Part shown: positions 54,737-63,525 of the stretch, in pieces
Layout of the letters: each line of letters opens with the position of its first letter
How positions within the stretch are numbered: the stretch's first letter is position 1
Origin: Mesorhizobium sp. BR1-1-16
GTDB lineage: Bacteria; Pseudomonadota; Alphaproteobacteria; Rhizobiales; Kaistiaceae
Direction of reading: 5' to 3'
Assembly: GCF_020165495.1 (NCBI RefSeq)
Contig: NZ_JAIUIE010000001.1
Location: 992,001 to 1,056,000 of the forward strand
Length of the DNA stretch: 64,000 nucleotides
Made by a program: the position numbers and the translations under genes
Notes under the pieces: generated by a model
The model's input: the letters and a program-made list of their open reading frames with translations, nothing else
The model's database searches: none
Told to the model about the DNA's origin: nothing

Positions 54737-55548
54737 GGGGTTGCTCCGGGCTCAGACCCGTCATGCTCGGCCCGGTCGACCAGCTGGCGGATGAGATTTT
54801 CGGAGAGGGTGAAATGCTTGGCCGCGATCGCCGCCGCCGCGTCGCCGTTTCCTTCGGCAACTGCCGCAACCAGTTCGGTATGCTGGCCGATTGCTGTGCG
54901 CCGCGCTGCGTCGGTATAGGGTTCGGCGCCGAGATTGAGCGTGATCTTGGCGCGAAGATCCACCGACATCGCGACGAGAATCGGATTGTGCGTCGCCTCG
55001 GCGATCGCGAGATGCAGCGCCGAATCCGCGCGCCGAGACGCGTCGTGGTCAGGCGCGTCGAGATAGGCCTGCAGCGCCTTGGCCATGGCGGCGATATCGC
55101 CGTCGGTGCGCCGTATCGATGCCGTGCGGGCGATCATCGGCTCGACCAGCGTGCGCGCATCGAAGATGTGCTCAAACTCGCTCCATTTGGCGATGATTTG
55201 CCGCCGCACATGCTCGGCCGATTTCGGACCCCAATTGGCGAGGACGAAATAGCCGCCGTTGCGGCCCCGACGCACCTCGAGATAGCCGGTGTCCGTCAGC
55301 TGTTTCAGAGCCTCGCGCACCGAAGTGCGGGAGACCCCGAGCATGGCAGCGAGCTCACGCTCGGTGGGGAGTTGCTGGCCCGTGACATAGACACCGAGCG
55401 CCACCGCGGTCACCAGCCGATCGACGACGTCGTCGGCGACATGCCGCGTCACAATGGGCGCGCTCCAGTGCCGGGCACTGGCGTCGCCGGTTTCGATCGC
55501 TGCGGGCGGAACGATTGGCGTCTTCGCGGCCATGCTGCGCCCGCTCAT
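54733..55548 (-). CDS. GntR-family (FadR subfamily) transcriptional regulator
   Basis: The 271-residue protein has a winged helix at about residues 40-105 (LGVYVTGQQLPTERELAAML, VSRTSVREALKQLTDTGYLE) and an FCD domain with LHLAIAEATHNP and the later GQHTELVAAV. Its start overlaps the M20 stop (ATGA) and its stop overlaps the OppB gene, so it is embedded in the operon it probably controls. An N-terminal extension of about 30 residues precedes the winged helix. Confidence 0.92.
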   Translation of the reverse strand: MSGRSMAAKTPIVPPAAIETGDASARHWSAPIVTRHVADDVVDRLVTAVALGVYVTGQQLPTERELAAMLGVSRTSVREALKQLTDTGYLEVRRGRNGGYFVLANWGPKSAEHVRRQIIAKWSEFEHIFDARTLVEPMIARTASIRRTDGDIAAMAKALQAYLDAPDHDASRRADSALHLAIAEATHNPILVAMSVDLRAKITLNLGAEPYTDAARRTAIGQHTELVAAVAEGNGDAAAAIAAKHFTLSENLIRQLVDRAEHDGSEPGATP

Positions 55549-56813
55549 TGCGCGTCCTCGCCCTTGAAGCGCATCAGGATGAACCGCGCGAGGGTCTTGG
55601 CTGCGTCGACGATGCTTTGAAGCTCCACCGATTCATCGATGCCGTGCATGTCATGCGCGACGGCGCCAAAGCAGATGGCGGGCTTGTCGAAATCGTTCAG
55701 ATAAACCCGCGCATCGGTGGTGCTGCCGAGGCTGTAGACGGCAGGGGCTGCGCCATGGGCGGAGTAATGCGCGGCCGACAGATCGCGGACCAGTCTCGCC
55801 TCGCCGTCCAGCAGATAGCCCCGTGCCCGAAAGCCGGTGAGGCTCACCTGAGGCTGGATCGGGAAGTCGGCCTGCGCGGCGAAACGCGCAATCACCTCGC
55901 GAAGCGCCGCCTCCGCCTTGTCCGGCGTCCAGGCGCGCGGATAGCCGGCGCGGACGCTGAAGGTTGCATGGGAGGGAACCGTCGAGGTCCAGTCGCCGGC
56001 TTGCACCTTGCCGAGGTTGAGCGCGTAGGGGTTGAGATTGGTCGCCATGCTCGGTTCGGGCTCGGACCGGCCGAGATCCTCTGACCACGCGCGCAGCGCC
56101 TCGATCAGCCGAAGGCCCTTATCGATGGCGCTGCTATGCGCGCCCGCGTCGTGCGCATGGCCGGAAGGCGAGGCGATGGCTATGTCGAGCCACATCACGC
56201 CGACGCCGCCGACCAGTAAGCCGAGATCGGTCGGCTCCAGCAAGACGACTTCGGGCGCGAGGACGCCGTGTTCGCTGACAGAGCGCAGGGTGCCGTTGCC
56301 GGTGCACTCTTCCTCGACCACTGCAATGAAGCCGAGGCGCTTAGCGGCGAAGAGGTCAGGCGCGACGTCGAGAACGGCGCGAAGCGCCAGCAGGCCGACC
56401 GCGAATCCGCTTTTCATGTCGGCGGCGCCGCGACCATAGAGCCGGCCATCGCGGCGCATCGGCTCGAAGGGCGGATGTGTCCAGAGTTGCGGATTTTCGG
56501 CCGGAACGACGTCCATGTGTCCATTGAGCAGCAGCAGCAGGTCGCCATCGCCGGGCGTCCGCGCCACCACCTGGTAGCGGCCCGGTGTCACCTTCTCCAC
56601 GCGCGGCGCGATGCCAGCGCGATCATCCATGAGAGGGCCGCTGGCGAAGGGGAGGCGCTCGACTTCCAAACCCAGCAGGGAAACCTCGCGGGCAAAGACT
56701 TCCATCGCCGACTGTTCTGAGCCGACGATACTGGGCTCACGCACCAGCCGCTCGAGGAAGGCAAAGGCGGCCTCGCTGTGGGTCTCTATGGCGCGATCGA
56801 CGTCCAACTGCAT
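55545..56813 (-). CDS. M20-family deacylase (ArgE/DapE-like)
   Basis: The 422-residue cytoplasmic metallohydrolase has LLNGHMDVVPAENPQLWTHP (His-x-Asp), GRGAADMKSGFAVGL, VVEEECTGNGT (catalytic Glu) and VLLEPTDLG, the ArgE/DapE-type motifs for N-acyl amino acid hydrolysis. SGHAHDAGAHSSAI holds the dimer-domain His, and a C-terminal ligand His is in AHDMHGIDES. I chose the ATG at 56813; a GTG at 56822 is in frame. First gene of the region 6 operon. No clear ribosome site is seen. Confidence 0.85.
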   Translation of the reverse strand: MQLDVDRAIETHSEAAFAFLERLVREPSIVGSEQSAMEVFAREVSLLGLEVERLPFASGPLMDDRAGIAPRVEKVTPGRYQVVARTPGDGDLLLLLNGHMDVVPAENPQLWTHPPFEPMRRDGRLYGRGAADMKSGFAVGLLALRAVLDVAPDLFAAKRLGFIAVVEEECTGNGTLRSVSEHGVLAPEVVLLEPTDLGLLVGGVGVMWLDIAIASPSGHAHDAGAHSSAIDKGLRLIEALRAWSEDLGRSEPEPSMATNLNPYALNLGKVQAGDWTSTVPSHATFSVRAGYPRAWTPDKAEAALREVIARFAAQADFPIQPQVSLTGFRARGYLLDGEARLVRDLSAAHYSAHGAAPAVYSLGSTTDARVYLNDFDKPAICFGAVAHDMHGIDESVELQSIVDAAKTLARFILMRFKGEDAQ

Positions 56814-57085
56814 CAGGACCACTTTTTTGGTTTATAGTTCAGACCCTATGCCAAACAGGACGCCTCGATCAAGCGATCTGCCAACGAAAATTGCATTCTT
56901 TCGGATGCCTAACTTATGGGCGGACCGAGATGCCAACAGCACACTCACCGCGGCAGCGAACGGCTGGACCCGACCTTGCCGGCAGGTGATGCGGCGATGG
57001 GACATCAGGGAGTGCTGCCGGAATGTCTGCGGATGGGCTAGAAGGGAATGAATCCCTCGCGGCGCAGTCCGCATGACCAAGAGCC
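56814..57085. promoter_or_regulatory. Divergent intergenic region with repeated TGCCAA elements
   Basis: The 272-base gap separates the minus-strand M20 operon from the plus-strand tandem-HTH regulator. TGCCAA occurs at 56849-56854, 56879-56884 and 56931-56936, about three and five helical turns apart. An AGGGA-ATGAA-TCCCT dyad lies at 57043-57057, close to the regulator start. These could be operators, but short repeats of this size can arise by chance. No gene is seen. Confidence 0.35.
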
Positions 57086-58084
57086 ATGGCCAGAGCCCCG
57101 TCCGACGGCAGCAAGCCCTACTACCAGATCGTGCGCGAGGTTCTCTCGGCCAATGTCGCGAATGGCAATCTGCCGATCGGGACACGGCTGCTGACGACCG
57201 CCGTAGCCGATCGCCTCGGCGTCAGCCGGCCGCCAGTGAAGCGGGCGCTGGAATTGCTCGCGGCGGATGGCGTCGTGACGGCGCTGAGCTCGCAGGGCTA
57301 TGTCGTCGGCGCGGCGAGCGGTGAAACCAGCCCGGAGCGTACAAACCTGCATCGCCTGCAGCTCGACCTTCCGCCCGAGCTCGGCGACAATCTCGGGCAG
57401 GCGCGCTGGGAACGGATCTTCGAGGCCGTCGAGGCGGAGATCCTCAACAGCATTCCCTTCGGCACCTTCCAGATCTCCGAGTCGCTCATCGGCGAGCATT
57501 TCGATGTCAGCCGAACGGTGGTGCGGGATGTGCTTTCGCGTCTCGATGCGCGCGGACTGATCGTCAAGGATCGAACTTCGCACTGGATCGCGGGACCGCT
57601 GAGCGCGCGGATGCTCGACGACGCCCACGAAATTCGCCGCCTGATCGAACCGGGTGCGCTCGCCTCCGCAATGCCGCTGCTGGCCGAAGGTTTCCTGAGC
57701 GACGGGCGTTCCACGGTTGCCTCCGCGCTGTCGCGATCGGCGGCACTTTCTGTCGAAGAGGTGGACGCGATCGAGCTGGAGCTGCACGTCGACACGCTGG
57801 ATGCGCTCCGTAACCGGCGCCTCGCCGGAGCCGTGCGGCTCCAGCAGGTGTCGCTTGTCATCAATAGGCTGTTCGCCACCTATATCGGCCTGCATGACGA
57901 GATCGAAATGCTCCGGGAGCACGCGCTCGTCTATGATCACATGCTGCTCGGCGATGCGGATGGGACCAGCGCCGCGATGCGGCATCACCTCGACGCCGAC
58001 CATGCTCGCAGCCGCGCACGGCTGAAGGTGCTCTCGGTCTTCGATGCTGCCGAGATCGCTCCCTATCTCATCCGGATCCACTAG
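57086..58084 (+). CDS. GntR-type regulator with two winged-helix domains and FCD-like domain
   Basis: The 332-residue protein contains two consecutive GntR winged helices. The first (about 12-75) has YYQIVREVLSANVANGNLPI and VSRPPVKRALELLAADGVVT. The second (about 108-169) has IFEAVEAEILNSIPFGTFQI and VSRTVVRDVLSRLDARGLIV. An FCD-like helical domain follows (about 175-332, including LIEPGALASAM and a late HHLDADH). Normal family members have one winged helix. A dimer would carry four DNA-binding domains, which could bridge distant or differently spaced sites. The start is an ATG near weak AAGAGC-type spacing. It precedes the binding-protein-like gene by 20 bases. Confidence 0.88.
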   Translation: MARAPSDGSKPYYQIVREVLSANVANGNLPIGTRLLTTAVADRLGVSRPPVKRALELLAADGVVTALSSQGYVVGAASGETSPERTNLHRLQLDLPPELGDNLGQARWERIFEAVEAEILNSIPFGTFQISESLIGEHFDVSRTVVRDVLSRLDARGLIVKDRTSHWIAGPLSARMLDDAHEIRRLIEPGALASAMPLLAEGFLSDGRSTVASALSRSAALSVEEVDAIELELHVDTLDALRNRRLAGAVRLQQVSLVINRLFATYIGLHDEIEMLREHALVYDHMLLGDADGTSAAMRHHLDADHARSRARLKVLSVFDAAEIAPYLIRIH

Positions 58085-58104
58085 CACCGTTCCAGGAGTG
58101 CCGT

Positions 58105-59262
58105 TTGTCCAGCCCGCCCAAGCTCCGCGTCATCGGCCGCAGCGAGGTCCTGCCTCGTCCGGTCCTGGAGCAGGCCGCCGCCGATCTACCCTTCGATATC
58201 GAGTTCGAACTCATCGACAGCGTGAAGGGCCTCCAGCGCGTCGTCTCCAGTCCGGAGACCTTCGACGTCTATCACCAGTGGCATACGGTCGACCTGATCT
58301 GGACAGCACGTGCCGTCCAGGCAATCGACCTCTCCCGCATCGACCATGCCAATCTCATTCGCGGCCAGGCGCTCGGGCGGCAGGGTGATGGCCGCGCCAT
58401 GGGCTCGGTGTTCAACCAGCTCTTCCTGCAGCCGTCAGGCGCGCTCGGCTCGGCGCCAACCGACCGGATCGTGATGCTGCCGCTGCTGCATGGCGTCGAT
58501 GCCTTCGCCTATCTTCCCTCCGTCATCAGGGAGTTCGATGACGGCACGCCGAATAGCTGGGGTTGGCTGCTCGATCCCCGGCTTGCGGGGCGGGTGTCCA
58601 TCATGAGCGATCCGGTGCTGGGCATGATCGAGGCGGCGCTTGCGGTCGAGGCGGCCGAGGGCATCCGCATTGCCGATGTCGGCAACCTCTCGGTTGAGGA
58701 AATCGACATCATCGTCGATATTCTGCTGCGCCGGAAGAAGCTCGGCCATTTCAAGACGATCTGGGGAAACTACCGCGAATGCGCCCGCTCGATGCAGCGC
58801 GGCGTCGTCCTACAGTCGATGTTCTCGCCGGCGCTCGCCATGCTTCGAAGCCAGGGCATCCCGGTCATCTCTGCCGTACCCCGCGAGGGCTATCGCGGCT
58901 GGCATGTCGATCTCTGCATCTCGTCGGCTGCCAAGGGCGGCCAGCTCGATGCCGCCTATGCCTATCTCAACTGGTGGATGAACGGGAAGGGCGGTGCGGT
59001 CACCACGCGGCAGGGCTACTATTTCGCCCAGCCCGAACTGGTCAGGCCACATCTCTCGGCTGCCGAGTGGGACTATTGGTATGCCGGCAAGCCGGCCGCG
59101 ACGGCCCTCAGCGACCCGCTCGGCCAGCCCGCGATTGCGCCCGGCGAGATACGCGAGGGCGGCTCTTATTTCGAGCGGATGTCGCGTGTCCGCGTGTGGA
59201 ATGCCTTCATGGACGAGCACACTTATCTCGTCCGGCGCTGGCGTGAATTTCTGGAAGCGTGA
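58105..59262 (+). CDS. PotD-like substrate-binding-fold protein with no export signal
   Basis: The 385-residue protein has the type II periplasmic-binding fold of polyamine-type proteins: KLRVIGRSEVLPRPVLEQAA at the start, DVYHQWHTVDLIW, NSWGWLLDPRLAGRVSIMSD, YLNWWMNGKGGAVTTRQGYY and WDYWYAGKPAA. It begins directly at the first strand of the fold. No hydrophobic signal is encoded, and no start codon upstream would add one. I place the start at a TTG (58105) with AGGAG upstream. It follows the tandem-HTH regulator after 20 bases. A cytoplasmic sensing or carrier role, rather than periplasmic capture, is inferred. Confidence 0.85.
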   Translation: MSSPPKLRVIGRSEVLPRPVLEQAAADLPFDIEFELIDSVKGLQRVVSSPETFDVYHQWHTVDLIWTARAVQAIDLSRIDHANLIRGQALGRQGDGRAMGSVFNQLFLQPSGALGSAPTDRIVMLPLLHGVDAFAYLPSVIREFDDGTPNSWGWLLDPRLAGRVSIMSDPVLGMIEAALAVEAAEGIRIADVGNLSVEEIDIIVDILLRRKKLGHFKTIWGNYRECARSMQRGVVLQSMFSPALAMLRSQGIPVISAVPREGYRGWHVDLCISSAAKGGQLDAAYAYLNWWMNGKGGAVTTRQGYYFAQPELVRPHLSAAEWDYWYAGKPAATALSDPLGQPAIAPGEIREGGSYFERMSRVRVWNAFMDEHTYLVRRWREFLEA

Positions 59263-59284
59263 GGGCCGCGCCGGAGCGCGGCCC
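59263..59284. terminator. Hairpin between convergent genes, likely terminator
   Basis: GGGCCGCGC and GCGCGGCCC form a perfect nine-bp stem with a CGGA loop, directly after the PotD-like stop codon and just before the convergent hyuB-like gene ends at 59291. A short ATTTGC run follows on the plus strand. It may serve both strands. Confidence 0.6.
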
Positions 59285-59290
59285 ATTTGC

Positions 59291-61093
59291 TCAAGCCGCT
59301 GACCGGCGGGCGGTGGTCGCGTCGGCATCGACCTTGCCGGACACGATGACGACGCCATAGTCGCGTTCGGCGACATCGGCGGTGATAAGGTCCTCGAGAA
59401 CATCCGTCAGCACCGATTCCGGGCTGCGTTCGAGCGGGTTGCCATAGCCGCCTCCGCTCGGCCCCTCCGAGATGAGGTGATCGCCGGCCCTGATCTTGTG
59501 ATAGGGCACCTTGGAAACGAGGTCCTCGGCGCCGCCGGCCTTGTGGATCAGCTTCAGCGAAGCCTGGAAGCCGTCCTGCCCGCCGTCATAGCCCCACGGA
59601 CGGTAGCGATGGCCGTCGCCCTCGACTGAGAAGGCGCCGTCGTCGAGGAAGGTGAACTCACGGATGGTGCCGATGCCGCCGCGGGTGCGCCCGGCGGCCA
59701 TCGCATTGTGCCGAAGTTCGTAACGGTCGACGCGGATCGGCAGATGCGATTCGATGTCCTCGATCGGGTTGTTGCGCGTATTGGCGAACAACGTGTCGAC
59801 GGCGTCCATTCCGTCCGACCCGAAGCGGCCGCCATAGCTCCCTTCCAGGATCTCCATGTGCACCCACTGGCTGCCTTCGCGCATGCCCGAAAAGGCGACG
59901 ACGCGCAGATTGCCGATGCCGGCCGAGACCTGGCGCGGGACCGCCTGTGCCAGAGCTTTCATGACCGTGTCGGCAAGCGCATTGCCGGGGCAGAAACGCG
60001 CGATAACGGGGGCCGGGAAGATCGGGTTGGCGATCGTGCCGCGCGGGGCGACGATGGTGATCGGCCGCGTCAGCCCTTCGTTCTGCGGAATGTTGCCGTA
60101 GACGACGCTGTCGAGCAGGATCGAGCGCAGCGTCAGCCAGATCGAGATATCGACCGTTCCGACAAGCGGCATGTTGATCGGCTTGTCCGGCAGCTGCGGT
60201 GCCGTTCCCGTGAGGTCGACCGTGATGCTGTCGCCGCGGACCTTGAGCGTGACCGCGATCGGCAGGTCGCGACGCGACGGATCGGCATCGTCGAGAAAGC
60301 CGTCGATATGCGTCGTCGCCGCGTAGTCGCCATCGGGCAGCGCCGAGATCGCGTCGCGCATCAGCCGCTCGGAATAATCGAGCAGGTCCTCGAATGCATC
60401 CATCACGGTCTTCAGGCCATGATGGTTGACCAGCGCCAGGAAACGCTCGGCTCCGATCTGGGCGGTCTGCACCTGGGCTTCCATATCGCCGACGACCAGC
60501 GCCGACGCGCGGATATTGTCGCGGAGGATCGACCAGACGGCCTCGTTGCGCCGTCCGGCCTCGACAACCTTGATCGCCTTGAACTGCAGGCCCTCGGCAA
60601 AGGTGTCGACCGCGTCGACGATGCCGGTGCTGCCTGGCGTCAGGGCGCCGATGTCGAGATGATGCGCCGTGGTGACGGAAAAGCCGATCAGCGTGCCGTC
60701 CAGGAACACCGGCACCGCGAAGCCGACATCCGGGCCATGGCTGGCGCCGCCATAGGGATCGTTGTGCATGATGACGTCGCCGGGCTGCAGCGTCTCGCCG
60801 CGCGCCGCCATCTGCTTGAGGATGCCGCGGATATAGCCCGGTATGGGCCCGGACTGCAGCGGCGTGCTCATGCGGCATTCGCAGAGCTGACGGCCCGTGG
60901 CGTCGGTCAGCGCGGTACCGAAATCCTCGGATTCGCGAATGATGCTCGAATAGCTCATGCGCATGAGCTTGTGGCCCATCTCGACGGCGATGTTCTCGAG
61001 CGCGCCCTGGATCACGGCGCCTGTGACGGGATCGACGCGGGTCGGCGCCGCGGCGCGGCCGGCGGAAGTCTTGCTCAGCGTGTTTTCGCTCAT
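59291..61093 (-). CDS. Hydantoinase/oxoprolinase family protein, subunit B (second copy)
   Basis: The 600-residue HyuB-like subunit has DPVTGAVIQGALENIAVEMG, MSYSSIIRESEDFGTALTDA, MQPGDV-type LQPGDVIMHNDPYGGASHGP, AGRTRGGIGTIREFTFLDDG and EGPSGGGYGNPLERSPESVL near the end. It differs substantially from the region 5 copy, so it is a separate paralogue. A GAGAGAG motif precedes the ATG. It lies 11 bases downstream of its HyuA partner, here in the order A then B, opposite to region 5. Confidence 0.88.
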   Translation of the reverse strand: MSENTLSKTSAGRAAAPTRVDPVTGAVIQGALENIAVEMGHKLMRMSYSSIIRESEDFGTALTDATGRQLCECRMSTPLQSGPIPGYIRGILKQMAARGETLQPGDVIMHNDPYGGASHGPDVGFAVPVFLDGTLIGFSVTTAHHLDIGALTPGSTGIVDAVDTFAEGLQFKAIKVVEAGRRNEAVWSILRDNIRASALVVGDMEAQVQTAQIGAERFLALVNHHGLKTVMDAFEDLLDYSERLMRDAISALPDGDYAATTHIDGFLDDADPSRRDLPIAVTLKVRGDSITVDLTGTAPQLPDKPINMPLVGTVDISIWLTLRSILLDSVVYGNIPQNEGLTRPITIVAPRGTIANPIFPAPVIARFCPGNALADTVMKALAQAVPRQVSAGIGNLRVVAFSGMREGSQWVHMEILEGSYGGRFGSDGMDAVDTLFANTRNNPIEDIESHLPIRVDRYELRHNAMAAGRTRGGIGTIREFTFLDDGAFSVEGDGHRYRPWGYDGGQDGFQASLKLIHKAGGAEDLVSKVPYHKIRAGDHLISEGPSGGGYGNPLERSPESVLTDVLEDLITADVAERDYGVVIVSGKVDADATTARRSAA

Positions 61094-61104
61094 CTCTCTC
61101 TCGC

Positions 61105-63183
61105 TCAGTTCGCCGCTTCGATCGTGATCAGGATGCTGCCGGAGGCGTCCACGACGGCGCGGGTGCCGGGCGGCATCACCGTGGTGGAATCCGTCTGCAG
61201 GATGATGGCCGGCCCTGTGAAGGCCTCGCCGACGGGTAGCGCCGCACGGCGATAGATCGGCGTCTCGAAGGTTTCGAGCCGGTCGCCGGCGCGGAAGACG
61301 GAGGGTGCCGTGCGGACGAGTGCCTCTGCGAGGCTGCCGCCCGCCGGCGCCGTCAGCTTGTCTAGCTTCGGCATGCGGCCGATGCCGCTGACCCGAAGAT
61401 TGACGATCTCGATCGGACTCTGGCGGAAGGCATGGCCGTACTCGGACGCATGGGTGCGATGGAAGGCTTCGAACGTCTCGGTGAGCTTCTCGGCCGTGAT
61501 TTCGCCCTCGGGGAAGGGGATCTTCAGCTCATATCCCTGACCGACATAGCGCAGGTCGCCGATCCGGCGGAACGAGACGTCGGCCTGGTCGATGTGATCG
61601 GCCGCGAACTGCGCCGACAGCTCGGCCTCCATGGCCGCGATATCGCTATTGAGCCGGCCGAGATCGACCGCACCGGAAACCTGGAACTGGGTTCGCGTCA
61701 CATCATATTTGAGGTCGGTCGTGAGCAGGCCCATGGCCGAGGTGATGCCCGGATAGGGCGGCACGATGACCTCGCGGATGCCCAGCATCGCGGCAACCTC
61801 GACGCCGTGCAGCGGACCTGCGCCACCGAAGGCGACGAGCGCGAAGCCGCGCGGATCGATGCCCTTCTGGATCGTGCGGGAGCGGATGGCGTTCGCCATG
61901 TTCGCATTGATGATCGTCAGGATGCCGTGCGCTGTCTCCTCGACTGGCAGCCCCAGCCGTCCTGCGAGATCCGTCACCACGCGCCGCGATGCCGCTTCGT
62001 CCAGCGTCATGCCGCCGCCGAGGAAATCCTCTGCGATGAGGCGGCCGAGAACGAGGTTCGCGTCGGTGACGGTGGGCTCGGTTCCGCCGCGGCCATAGGC
62101 GGCAGGGCCCGGCACTGCACCAGCCGATTGCGGCCCGACGCGGAACGCGCCGCCGCGGTCGATATGGGCGATCGAGCCGCCGCCGGCGCCGATTGTGTGA
62201 ATGTCGATCATCGGCGTCAGCAGCGGGAATCCCGCAATCGAAGTCGAGCGCGCATCCGTCTCCGCGAAGACGCCGTCGACGACGATGCCGATATCCGCGC
62301 TGGTGCCGCCGATGTCGAAGGTGATGAGTCGGCTGCGCCCGGTCAGGTCGCCGATCCACTTGCCGCCCAGCACGCCGGCCGCGAGGCCCGACAACAGCGT
62401 CAGCGTCGGCTTCTCGACCACCATCTTCGTGGTCGCGACGCCGCCATTCGACGCCATGATCCTCAGATCGCCGTTGATGCCGCTGTCGCGGAGCGCCGTG
62501 TCGAGGTGGTCGATATAGCGATCGACCTTGGGACCGATGAAGGCGGCGAGCGCGGCGGTGGTGAAGCGCTCGAATTCACGGAACTGAGGCGAGATGAAGG
62601 ACGATGTCGTCACGAAGGCGCCGGGCATCACCTCCTCGACGATTGCCTTCGCCTCGAGCTCATGCGCCGGGTTGAGATAGGAAAACAGGAAACAGATCGC
62701 GACGGACTCGACGCCTTCTGCCTTCAGTTCGAGAGCGGCGCTGCGGACCGCGTCGCGATCCAGCGGCACGAGTACCTCGCCCGTCGGCGGCACGAGGCGG
62801 CCCGGGACGGTCTTGCGGTGCTGGCGCTTTACAAGGGGGCGATGCTGCCAGGGCAGCTCCTGGATGATCGAGTAGTGCTCGACGCGCTGATGCCGCCCGA
62901 TATGGATGATGTCGCGGAAACCGTCATTGGTAATGAGGCCAGCCCGCGCGCCCTTGTTTTCGAGCACCGCATTGGTTGCGGTTGTCGTGCCGTGAAAGAC
63001 ATAGTCGATCGTCGCCGGATCGACGTCGTTCGCGGCGCAGAGTTCGCGGATGCCGGTCATCACGCCCCGAGAAGGATCGTCGGGCGTCGTCGAGACCTTG
63101 TGGATGGCGAGCGCGCCGCTGTCCATGTCACAATAGACCAGGTCCGTGAAGGTGCCGCCGACATCGACGCCGATTGTTCTCAT
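61105..63183 (-). CDS. Hydantoinase/oxoprolinase family protein, subunit A (second copy)
   Basis: The 692-residue HyuA-like subunit has TIGVDVGGTFTDLVYCDMDS, VFHGTTTATNAVLENKGA, LSGLAAGVLGG, ITFDIGGTSADIGIVVDG, TIGAGGGSIA and FGGAGPLHG, the actin-like ATPase elements of the family. I chose the second ATG (63183), which lies six bases from GGAG; the first (63186) is also possible. It begins a B-A unit on the minus strand, divergent from the sugar-type binding protein. The inverted repeats in the gap upstream may bind the tandem-HTH regulator or another one. Confidence 0.88.
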   Translation of the reverse strand: MRTIGVDVGGTFTDLVYCDMDSGALAIHKVSTTPDDPSRGVMTGIRELCAANDVDPATIDYVFHGTTTATNAVLENKGARAGLITNDGFRDIIHIGRHQRVEHYSIIQELPWQHRPLVKRQHRKTVPGRLVPPTGEVLVPLDRDAVRSAALELKAEGVESVAICFLFSYLNPAHELEAKAIVEEVMPGAFVTTSSFISPQFREFERFTTAALAAFIGPKVDRYIDHLDTALRDSGINGDLRIMASNGGVATTKMVVEKPTLTLLSGLAAGVLGGKWIGDLTGRSRLITFDIGGTSADIGIVVDGVFAETDARSTSIAGFPLLTPMIDIHTIGAGGGSIAHIDRGGAFRVGPQSAGAVPGPAAYGRGGTEPTVTDANLVLGRLIAEDFLGGGMTLDEAASRRVVTDLAGRLGLPVEETAHGILTIINANMANAIRSRTIQKGIDPRGFALVAFGGAGPLHGVEVAAMLGIREVIVPPYPGITSAMGLLTTDLKYDVTRTQFQVSGAVDLGRLNSDIAAMEAELSAQFAADHIDQADVSFRRIGDLRYVGQGYELKIPFPEGEITAEKLTETFEAFHRTHASEYGHAFRQSPIEIVNLRVSGIGRMPKLDKLTAPAGGSLAEALVRTAPSVFRAGDRLETFETPIYRRAALPVGEAFTGPAIILQTDSTTVMPPGTRAVVDASGSILITIEAAN

Positions 63184-63186
63184 CAT

Positions 63187-63525
63187 GTTCTCCGAAGGCT
63201 ATCCGCCCATCGATTTGGTACTATGGATTCATAGTCCATATTTTGTCGCCGACGTCCAGCACGAAGCGGTCTTGCCGGTTCACTTGGCTGTCCTCCTGCC
63301 TCCTGTCGTTCGCTCGGGGAGGCCAATGGTCAGTTGTTGTACATCTGCTGCCTGATTTGTCGGCGGCCTGCCAATGGTTGAACCATTTCGAAAGGATGGG
63401 CTGCTTGCGGGCGAGAATTGCGGTAGCTGAGCCAAACAGTCGTTGACGCGCACGGGAAAACAGGCTGTGAATAGTGAACTATGTATACCAACGGCAAAGC
63501 GGCACTTACCAAGAGGACGGGAGCA
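63187..63525. promoter_or_regulatory. Divergent promoter region with ACTATG/CATAGT inverted repeats
   Basis: No gene is seen in this 339-base gap. ACTATG-GATT-CATAGT (63220-63235) is a perfect six-bp inverted repeat 35 bases upstream of the hyuA-like gene. ATAGT-GA-ACTAT (63471-63482) is a second dyad of the same sequence in the opposite arm order, 44 bases upstream of the sugar-type binding protein. The match suggests one regulator controlling both divergent genes. Confidence 0.5.

Noticed and set aside
61432-63234. 600-codon open frame opposite the second hyuA-like gene
   Set aside because: Composition typical of an antisense shadow, and the HyuA motifs on the other strand are clear.
63483-63488. 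GTATAC palindrome near the last binding-protein gene
   Set aside because: Six bases; too short to be meaningful by itself.
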